From contig DASROF010000173.1 in the NCBI GenBank assembly GCA_035647075.1, positions 24,983-88,982 on the forward strand: 64,000 nucleotides of DNA, read 5' to 3'. The stretch comes from Gp6-AA40 sp035647075. GTDB taxonomy: Bacteria; Acidobacteriota; Vicinamibacteria; Vicinamibacterales; UBA2999. Made by a program: the position numbers and the translations under genes. Every line of letters begins with the position of its first letter. Positions within the stretch are counted from its first letter, which is position 1. Below, piece after piece: positions 34,301 through 42,086 of this stretch. The notes under the pieces were generated by a model, which saw nothing but the letters and a program-made list of their open reading frames with translations, made no database searches and had not been told where the DNA came from.

Positions 34301-34954
34301 TCAACTATCGTATTCCGCTGGGAGTGAGGATTCGATCGTATCAAACAGTCCGCTTTGCGGCTTGAACGATCGCCGATGAAACGACGAGTAACCGTAGCGG
34401 GCGACTGCGGCGAGGTGCTCGGCGGTGGCGTAACCCTTGTGATGTGCGTAACCGTATCGCGGATCGCTGGCGTGGTGCACGAGCATCTCCCGGTCCCGCG
34501 TCACCTTGGCGACGATCGACGCCGCCGCGATTGCGGAGCACTTCCGGTCGCCCTTCGGGACCCCGCGCTGCGCGATCGCCAGGTCCGGAATGCGGAACGC
34601 GTCCACGATGATCATGTCTGGAAGCGGGGCGATGGCCATCACTGCGCGACGCATCGCCTCCAGAGACGCGCGGTGGATGTTCAGCGCGTCGATTTCGGCT
34701 GGCTGCACGGCCGCCACCGACCAGGCGAGCGCTTTCCGGGTAATGACATCGTAGAGACGTTCCCGTTCGAGCGCCGTGATGGTCTTCGAGTCGGCCAGAT
34801 GAGGAATGTAGCGCGCAGGGTCGAGGATGACGACACCAGCGACGACCGGGCCGGCGAGACAGCCCCGGCCGACTTCGTCACAGCCGGCAACGCGATAGAA
34901 CCCCCAGCGCCGCATGGCGTTCTCGAGGGTCCTCATCGCGCGAACGCGAACCAT
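34301..34954 (-). CDS. rnhB: Ribonuclease HII
   Basis: Removes RNA primers and misincorporated ribonucleotides; 217 aa. Catalytic residues sit in AGCDEVGRGCLAGPVVAG (Asp-Glu), the central acidic strand VDAFRIPD (usually VDG) and CSAIAAASIVAKVTRD. The C-terminal FHRRSF is typical. The start is ATG 34954; ATG 34936 is another option. Last gene of the rpsP-type operon, 19 nt after rplS. Confidence 0.93.
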   Translation of the reverse strand: MVRVRAMRTLENAMRRWGFYRVAGCDEVGRGCLAGPVVAGVVILDPARYIPHLADSKTITALERERLYDVITRKALAWSVAAVQPAEIDALNIHRASLEAMRRAVMAIAPLPDMIIVDAFRIPDLAIAQRGVPKGDRKCSAIAAASIVAKVTRDREMLVHHASDPRYGYAHHKGYATAEHLAAVARYGYSSFHRRSFKPQSGLFDTIESSLPAEYDS

Positions 34955-34973
34955 GCTGAAATCCCGCTGGGAA

Positions 34974-35318
34974 CTAGGTCTTCTTCGTCTCTTTCATCCG
35001 CGCGGCCTTCCCTTTCAGCTCGCGCAGGAAGTACAGCTTCGCGCGTCGGACGCGCGCTGACCGCACGAGGTCGACCTTCGCGATCGTCGGCGAATGCAGC
35101 GGGAAGATGCGCTCCACGCCCTGGCCGAACGACACCTTGCGGACGGTAAACGACGCCCGCGCGCCGCCGCGGTGCATGCCAATCACGATCCCCTCGAAGA
35201 TCTGGATGCGCTCCTTGTCGCCCTCGCGCACCTTCACGTGGACACGCACCGTGTCCCCCGACTTCATCTGGGGCCGTTCGGTCAGCTGCGACTTCTCGAC
35301 CAGGTCAATGGCACTCAT
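34974..35318 (-). CDS. rplS: 50S ribosomal protein L19
   Basis: Protein at the subunit interface; 114 aa (E. coli 115). Motifs: GDTVRVHVKVREGDKERIQI, FEGIVIGMHRGGARASFTVR, GVERIFPLHSPTIAKV, RRAKLYFLRELKGKAARMKE. The start is ATG 35318 with GGAG upstream. The frame stays open further, but homology begins here. Confidence 0.96.
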   Translation of the reverse strand: MSAIDLVEKSQLTERPQMKSGDTVRVHVKVREGDKERIQIFEGIVIGMHRGGARASFTVRKVSFGQGVERIFPLHSPTIAKVDLVRSARVRRAKLYFLRELKGKAARMKETKKT

Positions 35319-35350
35319 CTTCGACACTCCACTCGTCACTTGCAACTCTG

Positions 35351-36091
35351 TCACTTGCCACTTTCGCGTTTGATCTCTGCCAGCAGCGCCCGGTCTTCGT
35401 CGTCGAGCACCGCATCGTCCAACAACTCCGGCCGCCGCTCCAGCGTTCGCGCCAACGCCGTCTTCCGTCGCCATCGCCGCACATCGCCGTGATGGCCAGA
35501 CAGCAGCACGTCCGGCACCCTCCGACCGCTGAACTCCGCCGGCCGCGTGTAGTGCGGGTAGTCGAGCACGCCGTCCGAGAACGAATCCTGCTCGACCGAC
35601 TGCTCATCGCCGACCACGCCGGGGACGAGCCGGCTGATCGCGTCGATGATGACCAGCGCCGGAAGCTCCCCACCGCTCAACACGTAATCACCGATCGACA
35701 CTTCGTCGGTGGCGACCAGTTCCCGGACGCGTTCGTCCATCCCCTCATATCGGCCGCACAGCAGCACGACATGCGACAGATGGCTCATGCGCGCCGCCTC
35801 GGCCTGCCGGAACGGCCTGCCCTGCGGCGTCAACAGTACCACCGCGTCCGGCGGTCCGCGCCGCGTCCGAATCTCGTCAACCGCACGCGCGAGCGGCTCG
35901 GGTTTCATGACCATCCCCGGTCCGCCGCCGTATGGCACGTCGTCCACAGTGCGGTGACGATCGTCGGTGTGATCGCGCAGGTCGTGCACCGCGACGTCGA
36001 TCAAGCCGCGCGCGATTCCCCGGCTGACGACCCCTTCCGCCAGACCCGCGGTCACCATGCGCGGGAAGATCGTGACGACGTCGAACTTCAC
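35351..36091 (-). CDS. trmD: tRNA (guanine37-N1)-methyltransferase
   Basis: SPOUT-fold enzyme methylating G37 in tRNAs to prevent frameshifting; 246 aa. Motifs: FDVVTIFPRM, DDVPYGGGPGMVMKPEPL (SAM/tRNA loop), VVLLCGRYEGMDERV (knot) and SIGDYVLSGGELPALVIIDA. The start GTG 36091 overlaps the rimM stop (GTGA). Part of the conserved rpsP-rimM-trmD-rplS operon. Confidence 0.96.
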   Translation of the reverse strand: MKFDVVTIFPRMVTAGLAEGVVSRGIARGLIDVAVHDLRDHTDDRHRTVDDVPYGGGPGMVMKPEPLARAVDEIRTRRGPPDAVVLLTPQGRPFRQAEAARMSHLSHVVLLCGRYEGMDERVRELVATDEVSIGDYVLSGGELPALVIIDAISRLVPGVVGDEQSVEQDSFSDGVLDYPHYTRPAEFSGRRVPDVLLSGHHGDVRRWRRKTALARTLERRPELLDDAVLDDEDRALLAEIKRESGK

Positions 36092-36603
36092 GCCTTCTCG
36101 TTCAATTCCAGCAGCCCGTCCGGCGGGTCGATCGTGATGCGCCGGGCGGACACATCGATCTCGACGCAGATGTGCTGCGCGAACGGAATCAGCACCTCTC
36201 CGCGCACGCCCTTCACCGTCAGAAGACTTCCACCGACGCCACCGTCCACGCGACTGACCTCGCCGATTCGCGCGCCAGTCACCGTCTCCACCTCGCAGCC
36301 GACCAGCTGGTGCTGGTAATACACGCCCTCGCCGAGCGACTGCAGCATCTCTTCGGGTACTCGCAGCTCCAGGCCCGCCAGCCGCTCGACGTCCTCGATG
36401 CTCGAGAATCCTTCGAACGCAATTACCGGGCGGCCGTTTTGCACGCGCGCCGCGGTGATCGTCAGTGCTTCGTCTCCCCTGTCCGATCGCGTCCACATGG
36501 TGGCACCGCCGACGAACCGGTCCTCGACGAAGTCTGTCTCGGGATTGACGATCACCTGGCCGCGCAAGCCATGCGGTCGCGCGATGCGGCCAACCAGGAC
36601 CAT
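36088..36603 (-). CDS. rimM: Ribosome maturation factor RimM
   Basis: Assists 30S head assembly by binding S19; 171 aa. The N-terminal beta-barrel (VLVGRIARPHGLRGQVIV) and C-terminal PRC-barrel (VYYQHQLVGCEVET, VLIPFAQHICVEIDV) are clear. The start is ATG 36603. The frame is open for another 29 codons upstream, but these are encoded by a GATCCCGG-type repeat and look non-native. Confidence 0.94.
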   Translation of the reverse strand: MVLVGRIARPHGLRGQVIVNPETDFVEDRFVGGATMWTRSDRGDEALTITAARVQNGRPVIAFEGFSSIEDVERLAGLELRVPEEMLQSLGEGVYYQHQLVGCEVETVTGARIGEVSRVDGGVGGSLLTVKGVRGEVLIPFAQHICVEIDVSARRITIDPPDGLLELNEKA

Positions 36604-36607
36604 CGAA

Positions 36608-36690
36608 TCCCACGAACGGGATCGGGGATCAGGAATCCGGGATCCGGGATCGACTTTCCCGGTCTCCGGTCCCCCATCCCCGGTCCCCAT
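36608..36690 (-). repeat. GATCCCGG-type degenerate tandem repeat upstream of rimM
   Basis: About 80 bp of units such as GGATCCCGG, GATTCCTGATCCCC and GGGGACCGGGG between khpA and rimM. It keeps a frame open in phase with rimM. It resembles, in style but not sequence, the repeats at other operon junctions in this window. Confidence 0.6.
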
Positions 36691-36694
36691 TGCG

Positions 36695-36958
36695 TCAGTC
36701 CCGGATATCCAGCTGCGCGCGCTTCCCGTGCTTTTCCGCCGTCAGCGCGACCAGGGTCCGGAGTGCGGCAGCCGTCCTGCCTTGCCGTCCGATGATCTTG
36801 CCCATATCGTTCGGCGCCGTCGTCAATTCCAGCACGGTCATTCCGCGCCGCTCGCTTTCGATCACGCGAACGGAGTCGGGCTTATCGACCAGTGCCCGGA
36901 CCACCGTTTCGACCACCGCACGCAGCGGGTTCACGGGGGCGGCTTCCTCGGTGGTCAT
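36695..36958 (-). CDS. khpA: KH-domain RNA-binding protein KhpA
   Basis: 87 aa with a single type II KH domain. The RNA-binding loop is KIIGRQGRTAAALRTLV (GRQG as the GxxG). Homologues bind RNA and in some bacteria affect cell division. Its start overlaps the rpsP stop by one base (TAATG). Confidence 0.94.
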   Translation of the reverse strand: MTTEEAAPVNPLRAVVETVVRALVDKPDSVRVIESERRGMTVLELTTAPNDMGKIIGRQGRTAAALRTLVALTAEKHGKRAQLDIRD

Positions 36959-37233
36959 TACTGCGCGGCCACCGGCTCGACAGGCGCCGCCAGATCCCGC
37001 GTCAAGTGCCTGGCCAGCAGCGTGCGCACCGAATCCGATGGCTTCGCACCCTTCCCGATCCAGTACTGCACGCGCTCGCGATTGATCTCGACCTTCGCGG
37101 GCTTCGAGCGCGGATTGTAAGTACCGAGGTTCTCCACGAAGCTGCTCTGCAGCGCCGATCGGCCCTCCGTGACCACCAGGCGGAAGTACGGCTTCTTCTT
37201 CGAGCCCATCCGCGTCATTCGAATCGATAACAT
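36958..37233 (-). CDS. rpsP: 30S ribosomal protein S16
   Basis: Small-subunit assembly protein of 91 aa. SIRMTRMGSKKKPYFRLVV and FVENLGTYNPRSKP are diagnostic. A short C-terminal extension (APVEPVAAQ) is present. The start is ATG 37233. Upstream, between ffh and rpsP, lies an inverted-repeat tract that may mark a transcriptional boundary. Confidence 0.96.
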   Translation of the reverse strand: MLSIRMTRMGSKKKPYFRLVVTEGRSALQSSFVENLGTYNPRSKPAKVEINRERVQYWIGKGAKPSDSVRTLLARHLTRDLAAPVEPVAAQ

Positions 37234-37238
37234 CTACT

Positions 37239-37315
37239 CAACTCCCAATTTCCAACTTCCAACACCCAACCGTGCTCCCAAAACCGTTTTGAGAGTTGGT
37301 AGTCGGGAGTTGGGA
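37239..37315 (-). repeat. CAACTCCCAA inverted/tandem repeat between ffh and rpsP
   Basis: CAACTCCCAA and CCAACTTCCAAC-type units at 37239-37270 are mirrored by GTTGG and GGGAGTTGGG at 37295-37314. The arms can form an imperfect stem-loop of about 18 bp around a 40-nt loop. There is no T-run. It could act as an mRNA-stabilising or attenuating structure, or be a repeat relic. Confidence 0.55.
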
Positions 37316-37316
37316 C

Positions 37317-38732
37317 TTATCGGGTCTTTATGAGCCCCCAGGGGCCGCCCTTCTTCCGTTTCTTGCCTGGACCCGCGAACCCGCCGCCCTGTGGCATCGG
37401 CGGCAGCTTCATCCCTTTCATCCCCTTCATCGCCGGCAGGCCACCCTGCCCGATCATCTGCAGCACGCGTTTCATCTCGTTGAACTGCTTCAACAGGCGA
37501 TTGACGTCTTCGACCGACGTGCCGCTGCCGCCGGCGATGCGCTTCCGCCGGCTGCCGTTGATGATCTTGTCGTTCTCCCGTTCCGCCGGCGTCATCGAAC
37601 CGATGATCGCCTCGATGCGGCCCATCTGCTTTTCGTCCGGACGGTTCTCCGCCACCTGCTTGAGATTGCCGAGTCCCGGCAGCATGCCGAGGACGCTCTC
37701 GAGCGGGCCCATCTTCCGGATCGTTTTCAGCTGCTTGCGGAAGTCGTCCAGCGTGAACGCGTTCTTCCGCAGCTTCTCTTCGAGCTGCTCGGCCTCGTCC
37801 TGATCGATCGCCTGCTCCGCCTTCTCGATGAGCGACAGCACGTCGCCCATGCCGAGCATGCGGGACACAATCCGGTCGGGATGAAAGAGCTCGAGATCCT
37901 CGAGCCGCTCACCACTCCCGACAAAGGCGATCGGGACGCCGACAACCGAGACCACCGACAGCGCCGCGCCGCCGCGCGCATCGCCGTCCAGCTTCGTCAG
38001 CACCACGCCGGTCACACCGACGCGGTGATTAAATTCGCCCGCGCTCTTGATCGCGTCCTGACCTGTCATCGCGTCCGCGACGTAGAGCAAATCGGACGGC
38101 TGTACGGCGTCCTTGATGGCCTGCAGCTCGTCCATCAGGTCATCGTCGATGTGCAGCCGGCCGGCCGTGTCGACGATGACCGTGTCGAAACCTTTGTTAC
38201 GCGCCTCGGCGAGCGCGCCGGTCGCCCGAGCCACCGGATCCATCGTCTCCGGCGCAAACACCTTCACGTCCGCCTGCTCGCCCACCACGGACAGCTGCTG
38301 AATGGCCGCCGGACGCCGCACGTCGGTGGAGACCATCAGCGGGTGCTTACCCTGCCGCTTCAGCCACTGTCCGAGCTTGCCCGACGTCGTGGTCTTGCCC
38401 GATCCCTGGAGCCCGAGGAGCAGCACGACCCGCGGCGTCGGCGCGTCCTTGCGCAGCCCTCCCTCGGTATCACCAAAGAGCGCGAGCAGCTCGTCGCGGA
38501 CAATCTTGATGACGTGCTGGTCCGGCGTCAGGCTTTTCAGTACCGCCTGATCCATCGCCCGATCGCGGACACGGTCGATGAACGCCTTGACGACCTTGAA
38601 GTTGACGTCCGCTTCGAGCAGCGCCAGGCGGATCTCTCGCAGCGCCGCTTCGACGTTCTCCTCGGTCAGCCGTACTTCACCGCGCAGCGACTGAAACGCG
38701 TCCTGAATGCGGGTGCTGAGCGATTCGAACAT
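37317..38732 (-). CDS. ffh: Signal recognition particle protein Ffh
   Basis: SRP54 GTPase that binds signal sequences and 4.5S RNA; 471 aa. N domain, then G domain with LLGLQGSGKTTTSGKL (P-loop), VSTDVRRPAAIQQL, VIVDTAGRLHID and LTKLDGDARGG. The C-terminal Met-rich M domain (RMLGMGDVLSLIEKAE, GSRRKRIAGGSGTSVEDVN, MKGMKGMKLPPMP) completes it. The start is ATG 38732, just inside a palindromic repeat (38737). Confidence 0.97.
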   Translation of the reverse strand: MFESLSTRIQDAFQSLRGEVRLTEENVEAALREIRLALLEADVNFKVVKAFIDRVRDRAMDQAVLKSLTPDQHVIKIVRDELLALFGDTEGGLRKDAPTPRVVLLLGLQGSGKTTTSGKLGQWLKRQGKHPLMVSTDVRRPAAIQQLSVVGEQADVKVFAPETMDPVARATGALAEARNKGFDTVIVDTAGRLHIDDDLMDELQAIKDAVQPSDLLYVADAMTGQDAIKSAGEFNHRVGVTGVVLTKLDGDARGGAALSVVSVVGVPIAFVGSGERLEDLELFHPDRIVSRMLGMGDVLSLIEKAEQAIDQDEAEQLEEKLRKNAFTLDDFRKQLKTIRKMGPLESVLGMLPGLGNLKQVAENRPDEKQMGRIEAIIGSMTPAERENDKIINGSRRKRIAGGSGTSVEDVNRLLKQFNEMKRVLQMIGQGGLPAMKGMKGMKLPPMPQGGGFAGPGKKRKKGGPWGLIKTR

Positions 38733-38736
38733 CGGC

Positions 38737-38760
38737 TGTAGTGTCCGGCTTTAGCCGGAC
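38737..38760 (+). repeat. 24-bp palindromic repeat upstream of ffh
   Basis: TGTAGT followed by the palindrome GTCCGGCTTTAGCCGGAC. The same 24 bases recur exactly, in opposite orientation, at 46306-46329, with a diverged copy at 46337-46360. This is a REP-like family; the stem is 8 bp. Confidence 0.8.
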
Positions 38761-38859
38761 CTCGAGCAGAGGCCGGGCTACCCTGAGCGCACCCACCCCT
38801 GCGGGCGCAAACCCTTATCTTAGGCCAGTTTGACAGGGACGAGCAACCACCACGCCCCG

Positions 38860-38865
38860 TATAAT
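38860..38865 (+). promoter_or_regulatory. TATAAT -10 box of secreted-protein gene
   Basis: A perfect TATAAT ends nine bases before the ATG at 38875, so the transcript would have almost no leader. A TTGACA at 38830 is 24 bp away, too far for a normal -35. Confidence 0.5.
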
Positions 38866-38874
38866 CGAGTCACT

Positions 38875-39744
38875 ATGACAACTGCTCGACGGATTGTGAC
38901 CGGAACTGCGGTCCTGGCCGTGCTGCTTGCGGCCCCGATCCGAGCCCAGCAGACGAGCGTACCGGTCGGCTCGACGCTTGGTACTGTTGGCTCGGGCGTG
39001 CCGGGTGAAGCGTCTACGCCGGGTAGTCGCAACGCCCCAAGCGGCCCCGCTCCCCGACTGCCGAACGGACGCCCGGACTTCAACGGCGTCTGGGATCACG
39101 CCTATGTGCCGGACATGAGTCTCTCGGCCAAGAACACGACTCAGCAGAAGGCTCCGGGACCCCTGCCGCTCACGCCACGCGGGATCGAGAACATCAAGAG
39201 CTACGACCCGGAGAAGGATGGCGATTACACCGGCATGTGCATGCCCTACGGGCTGACCCGATCCTTCAACGGACCGTTCCCGATTCAGATTATGCAGACG
39301 GATAAGCACGTGGCGTTTCTCTTTGAGATGGGCACGTGGTTCCACGTGGCGCCGTTCAAGGATGCCCATTCCGCGGATCCCAACCCGACGTGGTTCGGAG
39401 AGTCGATTGCGAAATGGGACGGCGACACGCTGATCGTCGACACGGTCGGATTCAACGGCTGGAGCCGGCTCGACACGCGCGGCCATCCGCACAGCGACAA
39501 GCTCCACGTGGTCGAGACGTTTCGTCGTTCCGACGCTGGGCACATCGTCTATGCCGTCACGGTCGACGATCCCGTCTATTACACGAAACCATGGACGAAC
39601 GAGCGCACGTTTACGCTGACGACGGGAGAACTGATCGAGTACTCGTGTCAGGAGAACAACCGATCGTTGCTCGAGGGCCGAATCAAGCCCTGGACCGTGC
39701 CGGGCTCCGAACCGCTCCGCAACCCAGTGCTCGGCAAGAAGTAG
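38875..39744 (+). CDS. Secreted hypothetical protein
   Basis: 289 aa with a signal peptide (about 1-24). The mature part begins with a Gly/Pro/Ser-rich stretch, then NGRPDFNGVWDHAYVPD, MCMPYGLTRSFNGPFPIQIM, IAKWDGDTLIVDTVGFNGW and VTVDDPVYYTKPWTNERTF. This pattern is shared by a large set of uncharacterised secreted proteins that I associate with Acidobacteria. Probably periplasmic. It precedes the 2Fe-2S and PQQ genes with no gap, suggesting one operon. Confidence 0.75.
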   Translation: MTTARRIVTGTAVLAVLLAAPIRAQQTSVPVGSTLGTVGSGVPGEASTPGSRNAPSGPAPRLPNGRPDFNGVWDHAYVPDMSLSAKNTTQQKAPGPLPLTPRGIENIKSYDPEKDGDYTGMCMPYGLTRSFNGPFPIQIMQTDKHVAFLFEMGTWFHVAPFKDAHSADPNPTWFGESIAKWDGDTLIVDTVGFNGWSRLDTRGHPHSDKLHVVETFRRSDAGHIVYAVTVDDPVYYTKPWTNERTFTLTTGELIEYSCQENNRSLLEGRIKPWTVPGSEPLRNPVLGKK

Positions 39745-40125
39745 ATGGCTGATTCACTTCTCGAGATCGCGAAAACCATCGGCGTGCCGGTTGCACGGCG
39801 GCACATATTCCTGTGCGCAGAACAGACGAAGCCGAAATGCTGCGACCTGGAACGCGGCGTTGCCGCGTGGGACTTCCTGAAACGCCGCCTTGGCGAGCTT
39901 GGTCTCGCCAACCAGGGCGGCATCCTGCGAACGAAGGTCAACTGCCTGCGTATCTGCGAAGGCGGGCCGATTGCCGTGGTCTATCCGGAGGGTGCCTGGT
40001 ACCGCGAATGCGATCCGCCCGCGCTCGAACGAATCATTCAGGAGCATCTCATCGGCGGCAGGATCGTCGAGGATCTGCTCATCACTTCGCATCCACTCGG
40101 TGAGGTCGCTGAGGAGTGCCGGTGA
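39745..40125 (+). CDS. (2Fe-2S) thioredoxin-like ferredoxin
   Basis: 126 aa. It matches the thioredoxin-fold ferredoxin family with Cys residues in RRHIFLCAEQTKPKCCD and VNCLRICEGGPIAVVYPEG, the four ligands for a 2Fe-2S cluster. No signal peptide, so cytoplasmic. The ATG directly follows the preceding stop and its own stop overlaps the PQQ-gene start, so it is likely translationally coupled to both. Confidence 0.88.
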   Translation: MADSLLEIAKTIGVPVARRHIFLCAEQTKPKCCDLERGVAAWDFLKRRLGELGLANQGGILRTKVNCLRICEGGPIAVVYPEGAWYRECDPPALERIIQEHLIGGRIVEDLLITSHPLGEVAEECR

Positions 40126-42077
40126 GGAGGAGCATCGCCTGGCTCATTGCCGGGTGCTCCCTGACTGCGGCCCTCTCCTTCAGCGCGAAGTCGCCAGCGG
40201 CACAGGCACAGCCGCCTGCCCCCGCTCCAGGCACTGAAAGCGGTCTGGCGACGTTTCAAACCCGCTGCACGATGTGCCACGCGAACTCAGTCGGCGAACG
40301 CACTGGCGTGCGCGGCGCCGAACGCGCTCCCACGACGGACGTCCTACGCCAGATGTCGCCGGAGCGCATCTATCAGGCGCTCACGACCGGCTCGATGAGC
40401 GAGCAGGCGAAAGACCTCACGGACATTGCCAAGGTGAAGCTGGCGGAGTTCATGAGCAGCCGTCCCATGGGCAGCGCGCGAGCGGGCGATGCGGCCGCGA
40501 TGCCGAACAAGTGCAAGACGAACCCTCCATTGTTGGAGCCCGCAAAGGCACCGCAATGGAACGGCTGGGGAAACGACCTCGCCAATTCTCGGTTTCAGCC
40601 CGCTGCGGCGGCGCGCCTGACGGCGGCACAGGTCCCACAGTTGAAGTTGAAGTGGGCGTTCGGGTACCCGTCTGGAGCCTCTGCTAATGCACAACCTGCC
40701 ATCGTGGCTGGACGCGTATTCGTCGGCAGCGACAACGGCTACTTCTACTCGCTCGATGCCAGGACGGGATGCGTCTACTGGTCGTTCGAGAACGGCTCGA
40801 TTGTTCGCAATGCACCGACCGTGGCTCCCGTTGTCAGCCAGGACGTCCCGCCCGCAGCTCAGGGTCCGCAGCTCCCTGGTCGACGATCGCAAGCCCCCGC
40901 TCCGCCTCCGCAGCGGTATGCGGTCTTCTTTGGCGACGGGCATGCGAACGTCTACGCACTCGATGCGCAGAGCGGCAAGCTGCTCTGGAAGACACGTGTC
41001 GATTCCCATTTCGTTGCCCGTGTTACCGCGGGCACGAAGTACTACAACGGCAAGTTGTTCGTGCCGGTGTCGTCTTCCGAGGAATTCAACAGCGGCAACC
41101 CGGGTTACTCCTGTTGCACGGCCCGTGGCAGCGTCGTCGCTCTCGACGCCAACACCGGCAAGCAGCTCTGGAAGGCCTGGGTGATTCCCGATGAACCGCG
41201 TCCGTATAAGACGATGGCGAACGGCGTGGCGCTCTACAGGCCGGCGGGCGGCGCAGTGTGGAATTCGCCGACGGTCGACCCCGTCCGCAACGCAATTTAC
41301 TTCGGTACGGGCGACGCGACGACTTCACCGTCGCCCAAGACCACCGATGGCGTCATGGCGGTCGATATCGACACCGGCAAACTGCTCTGGTCCTATCAGG
41401 CAACCGCCGGCGATGTCTTCATGGGCGGGTGCACGGGCGCCGAGCGTAGCGAGGCGTGTCCGACGCCGATGGGACCCGACATGGACATCGGCAACTCGCC
41501 CATCCTCGTGACGCTGCCAGGCGGCAAGCGCGCCCTGCTGGGTGGGACAAAGAGCGCCGACGTGTTTGCGCTCGACCCTGACAACCAGGGGACCCTGCTT
41601 TATCGCGTGAATGCGGCGGGCGGACCGATCAACGTCACAGGCCGCGCCGCGCGAGGATCGATCGTGTGGGGCGGCGCGACGGACGGCCAACGCATCTACT
41701 ACGGTGCCGGCGCCGCCGGGCTCGTCGCGCTGACACCAGAGGCAGGCGAGGTTGCCTGGTCGTTTACGGGTCCGCCGCTGACGGCGGGAGCTCGCGGCGT
41801 CGGTCTTGGCGCGGCACCAACGCTGATTCCCGGGGTCGTCTTTGAAGGCGCCGGCGACGGCCGACTCTTCGCCGTGTCGTCAACGACTGGCAAACTTCTC
41901 TGGCAGTTCAATACCCGACAGGAGTTCAAGACGGTGAACGATGTGATGGCGCACGGCGGCGCGATCGCTTCATCGGGCGCAGTAGTCGTCGACGGAATGG
42001 TCTTCGTTGGCTCCGGCTACGCCATCACCGACGGGGCCACCGCAGGCAACGTGCTGCTCGCCTTCGGCCTCGATTAA
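40122..42077 (+). CDS. Cytochrome c-PQQ dehydrogenase (polyvinyl-alcohol-dehydrogenase-like)
   Basis: 651 aa, exported. After the signal peptide comes a single-haem cytochrome c domain (CTMCH, about 52) and then an eight-bladed PQQ beta-propeller (about 145-650) with repeated blades such as VFVGSDNGYFYSLDARTG and GSVVALDANTGKQLWKAW. The adjacent Cys pair in GYSCCTARGS resembles the vicinal disulfide over PQQ in quinoprotein alcohol dehydrogenases. The layout (haem first, propeller second) is that of polyvinyl-alcohol dehydrogenases. Start GTG 40122 (GAGGAG upstream) overlaps the previous stop. The substrate is unknown. Confidence 0.85.
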   Translation: MRRSIAWLIAGCSLTAALSFSAKSPAAQAQPPAPAPGTESGLATFQTRCTMCHANSVGERTGVRGAERAPTTDVLRQMSPERIYQALTTGSMSEQAKDLTDIAKVKLAEFMSSRPMGSARAGDAAAMPNKCKTNPPLLEPAKAPQWNGWGNDLANSRFQPAAAARLTAAQVPQLKLKWAFGYPSGASANAQPAIVAGRVFVGSDNGYFYSLDARTGCVYWSFENGSIVRNAPTVAPVVSQDVPPAAQGPQLPGRRSQAPAPPPQRYAVFFGDGHANVYALDAQSGKLLWKTRVDSHFVARVTAGTKYYNGKLFVPVSSSEEFNSGNPGYSCCTARGSVVALDANTGKQLWKAWVIPDEPRPYKTMANGVALYRPAGGAVWNSPTVDPVRNAIYFGTGDATTSPSPKTTDGVMAVDIDTGKLLWSYQATAGDVFMGGCTGAERSEACPTPMGPDMDIGNSPILVTLPGGKRALLGGTKSADVFALDPDNQGTLLYRVNAAGGPINVTGRAARGSIVWGGATDGQRIYYGAGAAGLVALTPEAGEVAWSFTGPPLTAGARGVGLGAAPTLIPGVVFEGAGDGRLFAVSSTTGKLLWQFNTRQEFKTVNDVMAHGGAIASSGAVVVDGMVFVGSGYAITDGATAGNVLLAFGLD

Positions 42078-42086
42078 CAGGACGTA

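Noticed and set aside
36604..36690. Longer RimM N-terminus
   Set aside because: The extra 29 codons are encoded by a tandem repeat and precede the conserved VGRIARPHG start.
38830..38865. TTGACA with TATAAT as one promoter
   Set aside because: The spacing is 24 bp, too long for sigma-70. Only the TATAAT was kept.
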